From contig CAKRKL010000003.1 in NCBI GenBank assembly GCA_934358405.1, positions 1 through 48,574 of the forward strand: a DNA stretch of 48,574 nucleotides, in the 5' to 3' direction. Numbering within the stretch: position 1 is the first letter of the stretch; every line of letters starts with the position of its first letter. Under the pieces are notes generated by a model. That model ran no database searches. It worked only from the letters and a program-made list of their open reading frames with translations, and was not told the origin of the DNA. Positions 22,344 through 31,193 of the stretch are shown here, in pieces. Source of the DNA: an uncultured Blautia sp. GTDB taxonomy: Bacteria; Bacillota; Clostridia; Lachnospirales; Lachnospiraceae. Made by a program: the position numbers and the translations under genes.

Positions 22344-23900
22344 ATGAAACTTACAGAAAAACGCTTTAAATACACATTCCTCACGAGTATTTTCGTAGGT
22401 CTTGCGGCACATTTATTTGCACTTACCAATGTACTGCAGAATTATGATAATATCTCACAGACACCAGTGGGGGTGGGAACAGGTGTTACATCAGGAAGGT
22501 GGGTAATTGAGTTATTGTCCCAGCTTCATATAAAGTACGGCGTGAACTATAATATTCCTATGGTGAACGGGCTGATTGCCATTTTTCTTTTATCCGTGAG
22601 TGTCTGCCTGATCATCGATGTACTGAATATTCAGTCTGTACCGCTTTGCTGTGTATTTGCAGGAATTTTCATCAGCTTTCCTGTTGTTACCAGTTCGATG
22701 TTCTTCATGTATGTGGTGGAATATAATACTTTGGCCGTATTTTTAGCAATCCTGGCCGTCTGGCTGGCCAGAAAATACCGCTGGGCCGGTCTTGTTTGCG
22801 GAGCTATTTGCACTGCAGTATCCCTTGGCATCTATCAGGCCTATCTGCCGATGACTGCCAGCCTGTTTGTGATTCTGCTGTTAAAGGAAGTTCTGGCAGG
22901 AAAATCAAAGTGGCAAACTGTACTATACAGAGGAATCCTTGATTTTTTAACCATGGTTCTGGGTTTTCTGGCATATTATGGCTGCATGAAATGGACTCTG
23001 GCAAAATATGGTGCTGAATTGTCGGATTACCAGGGGATTAACAATATGGGAAATCTTTCTCTTAGCACTCTTCCAGGAATTCTGAAGCGTGTAGTGGGAG
23101 ATATTGTAAAGATGCCATTTATTGACTATTATGGAGTCTCATCCACAGTGGTTGTCAGAATTGCAATTGTAATTCTCGCACTTATTTCATTGGGAGGAAT
23201 TGTTTATTTACTTTGGTTAAAGAAAGCCAGGGTAAGTCTGATTCTGGAATGTGTGCTGCTGTGCATGATCTTTCCGCTAGCAGTAAACGGCATCACCATT
23301 ATGTGCTCTGAGAGCGAAATCTATACCATGATGGTATATGGCTCTGTTTTCATTTTTCTGGTGCCGGTTATGGTTATGGATCTGATCGTTCAAAACGCAG
23401 ATGTGAAAATCAATAAGCTTTCCCGCCGAAAGCTGTATCTGTATGGACGAAACAGCGTAGCAGCACTTCTGATTCTGGTCACGGTTCAATATGTCTGGCT
23501 GTCCAATGGAAATTATATGGCAATGTATTACAATACAGAGCAAACCAAAGCATATTTAAGCTCCATGCTGACACAGGTACGAATGACGGAAGGCTTTAAT
23601 ACCTCTCTTAGCTGGGCGTTTATTGGAAAAGTATCGGATGAGACCTTTCATAATCAGTGGAAGGACTCCAATAAATTCCACTATGGAGGCAACGGAGTTA
23701 CAGAAGAAAAACCGCTTGTAAACTATTATTCCAGAAAATCCTGGTTCTGGCATTACATGGGATATGTACCAAACCTTGTTGATAATGCCCAGGTAAAAGA
23801 ACTGAGAAAAGATTCTTATGTAAAAAATATGCCCTGTTATCCGGATTACGGATCTATTGCAATCTATAAAGATACTGTTATTATCAAGTTGTCCGACTAA
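22344..23900 (+). CDS. GtrII-like glucosyltransferase domain membrane protein
   Basis: A 518-residue polytopic protein with about ten hydrophobic helices in the first 390 residues and a hydrophilic C-terminal domain of about 120 residues. The pattern of helices, NYDNISQTP and the GRWVIELLSQL segment are typical of the GtrII (glucosyl transferase GtrII) family. Such proteins glucosylate surface polymers using lipid-linked donors. GGGGG precedes the start. TTGACA at 22272 is a possible -35 with a weak -10. It interrupts the glycoside locus and is not obviously related to it. The C-terminal part shows no known motif. Confidence 0.8.
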   Translation: MKLTEKRFKYTFLTSIFVGLAAHLFALTNVLQNYDNISQTPVGVGTGVTSGRWVIELLSQLHIKYGVNYNIPMVNGLIAIFLLSVSVCLIIDVLNIQSVPLCCVFAGIFISFPVVTSSMFFMYVVEYNTLAVFLAILAVWLARKYRWAGLVCGAICTAVSLGIYQAYLPMTASLFVILLLKEVLAGKSKWQTVLYRGILDFLTMVLGFLAYYGCMKWTLAKYGAELSDYQGINNMGNLSLSTLPGILKRVVGDIVKMPFIDYYGVSSTVVVRIAIVILALISLGGIVYLLWLKKARVSLILECVLLCMIFPLAVNGITIMCSESEIYTMMVYGSVFIFLVPVMVMDLIVQNADVKINKLSRRKLYLYGRNSVAALLILVTVQYVWLSNGNYMAMYYNTEQTKAYLSSMLTQVRMTEGFNTSLSWAFIGKVSDETFHNQWKDSNKFHYGGNGVTEEKPLVNYYSRKSWFWHYMGYVPNLVDNAQVKELRKDSYVKNMPCYPDYGSIAIYKDTVIIKLSD

Positions 23901-23903
23901 AAA

Positions 23904-23935
23904 GCTCTGGCCCAGAGCCTTTTTCAAACACGCTC
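23904..23935 (+). terminator. Terminator of the GtrII-like gene with dispersed motif
   Basis: GCTCTGG pairs with CCAGAGC around one base, followed by CTTTTT. Overlapping it, AGAGC (23914-23918) also pairs with GCTCT (23931-23935) around TTTTTCAAACAC, a motif that recurs at other gene ends in the window. Confidence 0.7.
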
Positions 23936-23989
23936 TAAGGCAGTGATTTCATGTAAGCATGAAATTGCTGCTTTTTTATCTTGTACAAT

Positions 23990-24056
23990 TCGTAAAAAAG
24001 GTCAGTATTTCATCCCAAAAAAAACAATTGGAAAATATCCCAAAAAGAGGTAAAGT
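23990..24056 (+). promoter_or_regulatory. GH78 promoter sharing the symporter control region
   Basis: The region aligns without gaps to 20459-20525. TCGTAAAAAAGGTCA matches the first direct repeat, CAATTGG is at the same distance (35 bp), and the promoter is TTGGAA (24028-24033), 17 bp, TAAAGT (24051-24056). The second repeat is less conserved here. Confidence 0.75.
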
Positions 24057-24096
24057 TAACTCATCTAAGGAAGAACGCCGAAAGGAGAAAAGAATT

Positions 24097-25665
24097 ATGC
24101 CAGAAGTAAGCATTGATTTAAATATGGTTCGTGTAACCAACGATGATTTTGTAAAAAAAGCAGAGGCCTGCGCACCGAAGCTTCAGGAGACCGTTGTAAA
24201 GCCAGTTTCTATCGTGGATGTTGTAAAAACAGAAAACATATATCCAGATGTAGTTGTCAAAGACTCCATTGAAAATCTTTCCAGCTACCATCTTGCCAAA
24301 GGGGACAAGCTGTGCCTGGACTTTGGAGATCACCAGGTTGGATATGTAACCCTGAAGCTTGCTTCTGTAGGAAGCCCGCAGGACTCACCTGCATTTTTCC
24401 GTCTGAAATTCGGAGAGATTGCAAAAGAAATGACGGAGGATTCCGCAGATTATGACGGATGGATCAGCCGCGGATGGATCCAGGAAGAATTTATTCATAT
24501 CGATGTGCTGCCGGCAGAATTGAAGCTGCCAAGACGATATGCTTTTCGCTACCTTGAAATCGAGGCAATTGATACTTCCCTGAAATGGCAGATGGTTGTG
24601 GAGGATGTAACCTGTGTCAGTGTTTCTTCTGTAAACATGGATCAGGTAAAGCCTATCAAGAGTGATGACGAAATGATCCGTACACTGGACAAGGTCAGCC
24701 TGCGTACTTTAATGAACTGCATGCAGTCTGTATTTGAAGACGGCCCGAAACGTGACCGCAGACTGTGGCTTGGAGACCTGAGACTTCAGGCACTGGCAAA
24801 TTATGATACATTTAAAAACTATGATCTGGTAAAAAGATGTCTTTATCTGTTTGCAGCCCAGACAAGAGATGACGGAATGGTAAGTGCCTGCCTGTTTACA
24901 GAGCCGAAATTCATTGTGGATGATACCTTCCTTCTGGACTATTCTATGTTCTACGGAGCCGCACTTCTTGATTATTATAAGGCTTCCGGTGACATGGAGA
25001 CTCTTCGTGACCTGAGCAAATGTGCTTACCGCCAGATGGAGCTTGCAGGAAAACAGTTTGACGAGAAGGATCTTCTGCTCTGCGGGGAAGGCTTCTGGGC
25101 ATTTATCGACTGGACTGATGGCCTGGACAAGCAGGCTGCGATGCAGGGCGTATATATTTATTGTGCGAAAAAGGTCCGTGAAATTGCTGAAATCCTTGGG
25201 GATACCGAAAAAGCAGCAGAGCTTGCAAAGGAAGAAAAAGCCAAAACAGAAGCAGCAAAAAAATATCTTCTGGATTCTGAAGCCGGACTGTTTGTAAGTG
25301 GACCGGACAGACAGATTAATTATGCAAGCCAGGTTTGGATGGTACTTGCTGGTGCAGTAGACAAAGAAGACGGCGCACAGATTCTTGAAAAAGTAACAGA
25401 CATGAAGCCGGAAAAAGGTATGGTTTCCCCGTATATGAACCATCATTATGTAGAAGCACTTCTTCTTTGCGGGAAAAAAGAGCAGGCTCTTGACTATATG
25501 AAATACTACTGGGGCGGAATGATCAGCCACGGAGCAGACACCTTCTGGGAGCTTTATAATCCGGAAAATCCGGCAGAGTCTCCTTATGGAAGCAGTATTG
25601 TTAACAGCTACTGCCATGCGTGGAGCTGCACCCCGACTTATCTTTTGAGAAAATATTTTGCCTGA
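24097..25665 (+). CDS. GH78-type glycoside hydrolase (alpha-L-rhamnosidase-like)
   Basis: A 522-residue protein without signal peptide, so cytosolic. An N-terminal beta-sandwich part (about 1-190, with LCLDFGDHQVGYVTLKL) is followed by an (alpha/alpha)6 domain containing FEDGPKRDRRLWLGDLRLQAL (about 208-228 in pieces), the counterpart of the acid-residue segment of GH78. WELYNPENPAESPYGSSIVNSYCHAW near the C-terminus also fits. Relatives remove L-rhamnose from glycosides. Start 24097 has AAAGGAG upstream; the longer frame from 23959 runs through the promoter. It is followed after 13 nt by the GH3 gene, suggesting stepwise cleavage of a rhamnosyl-glucoside inside the cell. Confidence 0.85.
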   Translation: MPEVSIDLNMVRVTNDDFVKKAEACAPKLQETVVKPVSIVDVVKTENIYPDVVVKDSIENLSSYHLAKGDKLCLDFGDHQVGYVTLKLASVGSPQDSPAFFRLKFGEIAKEMTEDSADYDGWISRGWIQEEFIHIDVLPAELKLPRRYAFRYLEIEAIDTSLKWQMVVEDVTCVSVSSVNMDQVKPIKSDDEMIRTLDKVSLRTLMNCMQSVFEDGPKRDRRLWLGDLRLQALANYDTFKNYDLVKRCLYLFAAQTRDDGMVSACLFTEPKFIVDDTFLLDYSMFYGAALLDYYKASGDMETLRDLSKCAYRQMELAGKQFDEKDLLLCGEGFWAFIDWTDGLDKQAAMQGVYIYCAKKVREIAEILGDTEKAAELAKEEKAKTEAAKKYLLDSEAGLFVSGPDRQINYASQVWMVLAGAVDKEDGAQILEKVTDMKPEKGMVSPYMNHHYVEALLLCGKKEQALDYMKYYWGGMISHGADTFWELYNPENPAESPYGSSIVNSYCHAWSCTPTYLLRKYFA

Positions 25666-25678
25666 GGAGGAAATAATT

Positions 25679-28198
25679 ATGACACGTGTTTTAAAAGAAA
25701 GAACTTTTTCAGGAACCACTAACCCGGAAGCTGCGTCATGGGAGAATGAACATCGCCAGATAGCAAGAGAAGCAGCAGATGAGGGAATCGTTCTTCTGAA
25801 AAATGAAGACCAGATACTGCCTCTGAAACCGGGAAGTGCAGTCGCTGTTTACGGTGCAGGCGCAGGCAGAACAATCAAGGGTGGAACTGGTTCCGGTGAT
25901 GTAAATGAGCGTGAGAACATTTCTATCTGGCAGGGTCTGAAAAATGCAGGTTATCAAATCACCAATGAAGACTGGATCAGTAGCTACGACCAGATTTATG
26001 AGAAAGCCCGTCAGGACTGGAAAAACGATATTATTGCAAGAGCAAGCCAGACTGGCGGCGATGTGATGGATTTTTTTACAGTTTACAGCACAACACCTTT
26101 TATTATGCCAACTGGTGATCCTGTAAAGGTACCGGAAGCTGATGAAAGCACAGACACTGCAATCTATGTACTGAGCCGTGTTGCAGGAGAAGGCGCAGAC
26201 CGCAATGCAGATAAAGGAGATTACTATCTGAAGGATGATGAGCATCAGATGGTGGCAGAGCTTTGCAAATATTACAAAAATGTTATTATTGTTATCAATG
26301 CAGGCGGACAGGTGGACCTTTCCTTTATGGATGAATTTTCCAATATCAAAGCACTTCTGGTCATTGTACAGCCTGGAATGGAAGGGGGAAACGCTTTCGC
26401 AGATGTTATTTCCGGTAAGGTAAATCCATCTGGAAAGCTGGTGGATTCCTGGGCATATAAATATGAGGATTATCCAAGCGCAGCTACTTTTTCCCACAAT
26501 AACGGTAATGTGGAAAAGGAGTTCTATGAGGAAGGACTTTATGTAGGATATCGCTATTTTGATACATTTGGAATTCCGGTTCGCTATGGCTTTGGATACG
26601 GACTTTCCTATACCACATTTGAAATTCAGAATGCGTCAATAAAAAAAGAACAGACAAATCTTCTGAAGGTTTCCATGTCTGTAAAGAATACTGGTGCTGT
26701 TGCTGGAAAGGAAGTTGTACAGGCATATGCTTCCTTACCTGGTGGCTCCATGGAAAAAGAAGCACATCGTCTGATTGCATATGCAAAAACAGAACTGTTA
26801 CAGCCAGGAGAGGAACAGAGCATCACGCTGGAAATCCCGGCAGAATGCTTAACCTCCTATGATGAGAAAAAAGCAGCATGGGTTCTGGAAAAAGGATTTT
26901 ATGGAATCTTCCTTGGAAACAGCCTGGAAAGTGCCAATTTGACATTCGGGCTGCAGCTGGATCAGGATGCAGTTCTGGAAAAAGTGAAGAATCTTTTTCC
27001 ACTAAAGGATGCATTAAAAGAATTAGAGCAGCCAGCAGGTGCAACCTGTAAACGTGAAGCTGTACAGGCTGCGCTTGCCTGGTCGAAGCAGCTTCCGGTT
27101 CTGGAACTGAAAGCAGCTGAGTTTAAGGCAAAGGAAATTGTATACCGTAAGAACAGCGAACTGGTTGCATCTGAGGCAATGGAATTTGTAAATACCCTTT
27201 CCGTGGAAGAGCTTATTAATCTGGCTGCCGGTGATCCTGGAAAAGCACAGGGTGGAAACCTGGGAGTAGCTGGAATTTCCGTACCAGGCTCCGCAGGTGA
27301 GACACATAGATGTGCTATTGACAAAGGTCTGGCAAGTATTGTTCTTGCAGATGGTCCGGCTGGCCTTCGCCTTATGAAATATTACAATGTAAATGAAGGC
27401 AAGATCATTTCCATGCCATTTGAATTCAGTCTGGAAGGCGGACTTTTCTACAATGGTCCTACTGAGCTTCCTGGTGACAGATATTACCAGTACTGTACGG
27501 CAATTCCAGTGGGAACCATGCTGGCACAGACCTGGAATACAGCCCTGATTGAAAAAGTGGGTGCTATGATCGGAAAAGAGATGGAGCATTTCGGAGTTAC
27601 CTTATGGCTTGCTCCTGGAATGAATATCCACAGAAATCCTCTTTGCGGAAGAAACTTTGAGTATTATTCCGAAGATCCGTATGTGGCAGGTACCATTGCA
27701 GCTGCCATGACAAATGGCGTACAGTCCAACTATGGATGTGGAACTACCATCAAGCATTTTGCATGTAATAATCAGGAAGACAACCGTATGGGCTCTGACA
27801 GCATTGTTTCTGAGAGAACCATCCGTGAGCTTTACCTGAAGGGCTTTGAGATTGCTGTGAAGGAATCCCAGCCACTTTCCATTATGACAAGCTATAACCT
27901 GATCAATGGCGTTCACGCTGCCAACAATTATGATCTTTGCACAGAGGTGGCAAGAAATGAGTGGGGCTTTGGCGGTGCCATCATGACCGACTGGACAACA
28001 ACTGAACGTGATGACAGCTGTACAGCTTCCGGCTGCATGCGCGCCGGAAACGACCTGGTTATGCCAGGCTGCTTTGGCGACCATGACAATATGAAAAAGG
28101 AACTGGAAGCCGGAACCCTGAAGCTGGAAGACCTGAAAGCCTGCATTGCAAGGCTGGTCAGCGTAATCTGGAAATCCAATCAGTATGAGGAAAACTAG
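25679..28198 (+). CDS. GH3 beta-glucosidase with permuted domain order
   Basis: An 839-residue GH3 enzyme without signal peptide. The order of domains is reversed relative to most family members. The part that is usually C-terminal comes first (AADEGIVLLKNEDQILPL, residues about 34-50), followed by an FnIII-like domain (about 315-430, NTGAVAGKEVVQAYASLP). The TIM-barrel with the catalytic nucleophile is last (KHFACNNQEDNR; IMTDW with Asp771). This permuted layout is known from rumen and gut Clostridia. It removes beta-linked glucose from oligosaccharides or plant glycosides. GAGGAGG precedes the start, 13 nt after GH78. Confidence 0.93.
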   Translation: MTRVLKERTFSGTTNPEAASWENEHRQIAREAADEGIVLLKNEDQILPLKPGSAVAVYGAGAGRTIKGGTGSGDVNERENISIWQGLKNAGYQITNEDWISSYDQIYEKARQDWKNDIIARASQTGGDVMDFFTVYSTTPFIMPTGDPVKVPEADESTDTAIYVLSRVAGEGADRNADKGDYYLKDDEHQMVAELCKYYKNVIIVINAGGQVDLSFMDEFSNIKALLVIVQPGMEGGNAFADVISGKVNPSGKLVDSWAYKYEDYPSAATFSHNNGNVEKEFYEEGLYVGYRYFDTFGIPVRYGFGYGLSYTTFEIQNASIKKEQTNLLKVSMSVKNTGAVAGKEVVQAYASLPGGSMEKEAHRLIAYAKTELLQPGEEQSITLEIPAECLTSYDEKKAAWVLEKGFYGIFLGNSLESANLTFGLQLDQDAVLEKVKNLFPLKDALKELEQPAGATCKREAVQAALAWSKQLPVLELKAAEFKAKEIVYRKNSELVASEAMEFVNTLSVEELINLAAGDPGKAQGGNLGVAGISVPGSAGETHRCAIDKGLASIVLADGPAGLRLMKYYNVNEGKIISMPFEFSLEGGLFYNGPTELPGDRYYQYCTAIPVGTMLAQTWNTALIEKVGAMIGKEMEHFGVTLWLAPGMNIHRNPLCGRNFEYYSEDPYVAGTIAAAMTNGVQSNYGCGTTIKHFACNNQEDNRMGSDSIVSERTIRELYLKGFEIAVKESQPLSIMTSYNLINGVHAANNYDLCTEVARNEWGFGGAIMTDWTTTERDDSCTASGCMRAGNDLVMPGCFGDHDNMKKELEAGTLKLEDLKACIARLVSVIWKSNQYEEN

Positions 28199-28216
28199 AT
28201 AAGCTTCTATATAAGC

Positions 28217-28255
28217 AATCCCCCGGAAAGCATAGCCCTCCGGGGGATTTTTTTT
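28217..28255 (+). terminator. Terminator of the GH78-GH3 operon
   Basis: A 10-bp stem ATCCCCCGGA / TCCGGGGGAT, an 11-nt loop and a run of seven to eight T. Confidence 0.92.
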
Positions 28256-28312
28256 GCCGGACAATTAGTCTAAGGAATATAAAATTCATTATTCTCAAAG
28301 TGCTTTGCAAGT

Positions 28313-29029
28313 TCAGATAGAAGTTGGTTGAGACGGTGCATTTGAAAAATCAGAATTGAAAATTAAATGCATATTAGTATGTCTCTGAAGGGAATGTAAA
28401 TCTTTTTCGATAAATTTCCAGGTTTCTTTATATGTTCCTGGTACAGCAATATCTGAACCAGAAATAAAGCTTATAAATTCAGGAAGATGTCCTTTGTATT
28501 TATCAGCAAAGTCATCGGACATCTCCTGTTTTTCATCATCAGAAAAGTCCTTTAAAGCATTGTATAAAACATGTTCCAAATTGCAGGAATTAAAGTACAG
28601 TCGGTAATCAATACTATTAATTTTGTTTGTAGAATAGAGTTTATACATTACATCAGATTTATTTTTATTTCGCTGGTTGGTTGCGGATACATTGGAGGAT
28701 TCCATGTGATCTTCGTAATATTGTATAGATTTTACATCCGCTTCCACAACACAGTCTTTGGTAAAAGTTCCATCAGTATCTGCTATATGGATGATACGGA
28801 CAAGATCCCGTTTCCATTGGTAACCGTATATATTTCTGACTTTATCTATTTCCGCTTTGAGCTTTGCTATTACATTTGTAGGGGTTACGCCGTCTCGTGA
28901 GGTAATATCACCTCTGGTGATAATGAAACGTGTATCCGCAGAGGTAAAATATTCTTTCAGCATAGGGCCAATTGCAGCCATGTCACTAGCACCTTCAACA
29001 ATCACAATAACTGCTCTTTTTTCAGGCAT
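28313..29029 (-). CDS. TOPRIM-like protein partnered with the upstream ATPase
   Basis: A 238-residue protein. The N-terminus reads VIVIVEGASDMAA with Glu12, and a DTDG motif (Asp84, Asp86) follows a beta strand (LVRIIHIADTDG). The Glu plus DxD pattern is that of TOPRIM nuclease/primase domains as in OLD-type and PARIS AriB proteins. The rest is helical and unrecognised. Start 29029 is chosen because AAGGAG lies upstream and the ATG overlaps the ATPase stop by 8 nt (ATGCCTGA), a sign of translational coupling; the longer start at 29092 lies deep inside the ATPase gene. A role in phage defence is inferred from the pairing. Confidence 0.72.
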   Translation of the reverse strand: MPEKRAVIVIVEGASDMAAIGPMLKEYFTSADTRFIITRGDITSRDGVTPTNVIAKLKAEIDKVRNIYGYQWKRDLVRIIHIADTDGTFTKDCVVEADVKSIQYYEDHMESSNVSATNQRNKNKSDVMYKLYSTNKINSIDYRLYFNSCNLEHVLYNALKDFSDDEKQEMSDDFADKYKGHLPEFISFISGSDIAVPGTYKETWKFIEKDLHSLQRHTNMHLIFNSDFSNAPSQPTSI

Positions 29030-30413
29030 TTCGCACGCTCCTTCCAGCTTTACGGAAAGCTCTGGCAATTTCCAGACTATCAGTTTCCTCATAAATTATT
29101 TCATCTTGTCCGCCAAGCGTGATACTTCGAATATACATACTCCGCAGATTATTGCTTCCTTTTACATTCTTCATATGAATATATCGATTTTCAGGATTTG
29201 CTGTAGAAAACATGATGCTTTCCTTATCGAGCATCTCCAGAGCGCGGAGATTGTGGGATGTAAAAATCAGCTGGCCTTTTGCACTGTTCTGAAAGATATC
29301 TAGCAGTTCGCCGAGCATATATTCGAAAATACCAGCATCCAGTTCATCAATCACAAGACAGATGGAAGGATTCCCGAATGCCTGAATTAGTGCATTTAAA
29401 ATGGAGATAATTTTGATGATTCCTTCTGATTCCATTCGGATCGGGATTGGTTTGTGACCTTCACGGACGGACATCAATTCAACTTTCCATCCATCTTCGC
29501 CAGAATCCAGTGCCTGTTTTCCGTAATCCCGGATTTCAATTCTCATGCCTGGAATAATTGTATATAATACGGTATTAATCTGATCTACAATAACTTCCAA
29601 CAATTCTTTTTTTTCTCTGTCAAGAGTGACTGGGGTCATCAACGGAATCGCAAAATCGCCCTTTGCACCAGTTTGCTCGTTTTCAATGCGAAATGCCATT
29701 GGAAGCAAAAAATTTGCTGTAATCATTCCAGAATGTGTATTACGAATCACAAACAGATCTCGAAATGCGAAACGGAAAAGCGCACTGATGACAAACGAAT
29801 AATTTTCAAAAGGGCTGTCGTAGGAACGGCAAAATATATCACGGCTGCTTTCACCAAAAATGTATGAGCAGTTGCTCTTTTCGGCTATCCTTCGGGCTAC
29901 AATCAAATCCATCAGAAGATTTTTATCCTGTGCAACCAACTCATTCAGACGTTTTTGAGGTTTAAATATACAGTCAGGTTTTGAATGTTGGTAATCCATG
30001 AAAATATTTTTGTTAGAGCGAATGCCATTTTGAGTAATAGCACAATTTAAAAATTCACGATCTATGCATACTCTAGAATCCATTTTCATAAATTGTATGT
30101 GGTAACCGACCTCATAAAATGATTCTTCGCGTGATATAATAAATTCGGCAGTAATTTCAGCGTGATCTGTTTCGGAATCCATGTAATCAACAAGTTCTGA
30201 ATCCAAGTCGCTTCCAATCATAATCTGCTGTAAGAAATATAGTGCATCTACAATTGCTGTTTTGCCGGATCCGTTTTGTCCATAAATTCCCAGAATATCA
30301 GCTTTAAATGAAGAAGGAACATTACTGACTGATGGCATGCAAACAGTTCCATTTTTTACATTCTTAATATTTTTCAGTGTTAAGGCTGATAGCCGTACAA
30401 TAGGGTGATCCAT
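29022..30413 (-). CDS. AAA/ABC-type ATPase of an OLD/PARIS-like pair
   Basis: A 463-residue ATPase of the AAA_15/AAA_21-like group. Walker A is GQNGSGKT (45-52), right after an N-terminal strand LSALTLKNIKN typical of SMC/OLD-like ATPases. Walker B is ICLVIDELDAG (about 349-359), a possible signature is ESEGIIKI, and the switch His is in FTSHNLRALE (about 384-393). The central 250 residues are family-specific. Such ATPases often join a TOPRIM or HNH effector in anti-phage systems; the next gene supplies a TOPRIM-like partner. GGGAGG precedes the start, with a promoter at 30456-30484. Confidence 0.85.
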   Translation of the reverse strand: MDHPIVRLSALTLKNIKNVKNGTVCMPSVSNVPSSFKADILGIYGQNGSGKTAIVDALYFLQQIMIGSDLDSELVDYMDSETDHAEITAEFIISREESFYEVGYHIQFMKMDSRVCIDREFLNCAITQNGIRSNKNIFMDYQHSKPDCIFKPQKRLNELVAQDKNLLMDLIVARRIAEKSNCSYIFGESSRDIFCRSYDSPFENYSFVISALFRFAFRDLFVIRNTHSGMITANFLLPMAFRIENEQTGAKGDFAIPLMTPVTLDREKKELLEVIVDQINTVLYTIIPGMRIEIRDYGKQALDSGEDGWKVELMSVREGHKPIPIRMESEGIIKIISILNALIQAFGNPSICLVIDELDAGIFEYMLGELLDIFQNSAKGQLIFTSHNLRALEMLDKESIMFSTANPENRYIHMKNVKGSNNLRSMYIRSITLGGQDEIIYEETDSLEIARAFRKAGRSVRNA

Positions 30414-30455
30414 AACATACCTCCCATGAATCTTTCAATTAATCAATATAGTTAT

Positions 30456-30484
30456 AGTGTATCACGTTTTATTCAAAATATCAA
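30456..30484 (-). promoter_or_regulatory. Promoter of the ATPase-TOPRIM operon
   Basis: Read on the minus strand, TTGATA (30484-30479), a 17-bp spacer and TACACT (30461-30456), 43 nt before the ATPase start. Confidence 0.7.
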
Positions 30485-30549
30485 ATTATAATTAAGAAAA
30501 CGATATTTTTTATTTCGATTTAGAAATTAAAATAGTAATTTGGATGGCG

Positions 30550-30582
30550 AAAAATAACTTCCACCATAATAAAGTGGAAGTT
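30550..30582 (-). terminator. Terminator of the XRE regulator
   Basis: Perfect 9-bp arms AACTTCCAC/GTGGAAGTT with a 9-nt loop, followed on the minus strand by ATTTTTC. Confidence 0.8.
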
Positions 30583-30598
30583 AAAGGTGCATTTATAT

Positions 30599-30913
30599 TT
30601 ACTTCTTTGAAATTTCTATTACAAGCTGCTTAATGAGATTCAGCTGTTTCGGGGATAGTTTTTTTAAATCTGGTTCCAGTTCTTCTAGTGCCTGAGGTGT
30701 TTGGGCTTCGTCATCAAAAAAATCTTTGGGTGAGATGTGCAGGTAATCGCAAATATAAAAAAAGCATTGCATAGAGGGAAATGCCTTGTGATTTTCGATA
30801 CGGTTAATATAACTCTCATTTTGGCCAATTGCCAAACTCATTTCTCTTGCAGATACTTGTTTGCTTTCACGAAGAAAAGAGAGTCTTTCTGCAAAATTTG
30901 TGTCATTTACCAT
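30599..30913 (-). CDS. XRE family helix-turn-helix regulator
   Basis: A 104-residue protein. The N-terminal HTH_3 domain is clear: FAERLSFLRESKQVSAREMSLAIGQNESYINRIENHKAFPS, read in pieces. The C-terminal 35 residues are helical and probably dimerise (KLSPKQLNLIKQLVIEISKK). AGGAGG precedes the start. It lies upstream of, and codirectional with, the ATPase-TOPRIM pair, but a terminator and a separate promoter lie between them, so it may regulate that pair in trans or the divergent zinc-ribbon cluster. The target is not visible. Confidence 0.9.
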   Translation of the reverse strand: MVNDTNFAERLSFLRESKQVSAREMSLAIGQNESYINRIENHKAFPSMQCFFYICDYLHISPKDFFDDEAQTPQALEELEPDLKKLSPKQLNLIKQLVIEISKK

Positions 30914-31107
30914 ATATACCTCCTTTTTTAGATATTATATGTCATATGAAAATATAAATGAGATAATAAAAACTCTGACTAATAATACATACGATAAATA
31001 TTGTCTTAATATTAAGCGGAATTATAAATAATAATGGGAATTAATTTGATTAAATACAAAGGTATGAGAGAATGATGAAAAAATAGGACTTTGTATATCT
31101 TATTATA

Positions 31108-31137
31108 TTGACTTTGAGATATATAAAAGCGTATAAT
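31108..31137 (+). promoter_or_regulatory. Promoter of the zinc-ribbon cluster
   Basis: TTGACT (31108-31113), an 18-bp spacer and TATAAT (31132-31137), 57 nt before the first gene of the cluster. It faces away from the XRE gene. Confidence 0.75.
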
Positions 31138-31193
31138 GCATATAATAAATTGGAATGCAGAAAGGATTGTAATAAAGGAGAGGAGGAGCAGAA

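Noticed and set aside
24709..25719. Open frame of 336 residues on the minus strand inside the GH78 gene
   Set aside because: It lies opposite a clear enzyme gene, has no ribosome site or recognisable domain, and its composition (many Cys, Phe, His) is typical of antisense translation.
28313..30413. Firm naming of the pair as PARIS (ariAB)
   Set aside because: The TOPRIM-like pattern and the ATPase type fit, but I could not recognise the DUF4435 signature with certainty, so only a resemblance is claimed.
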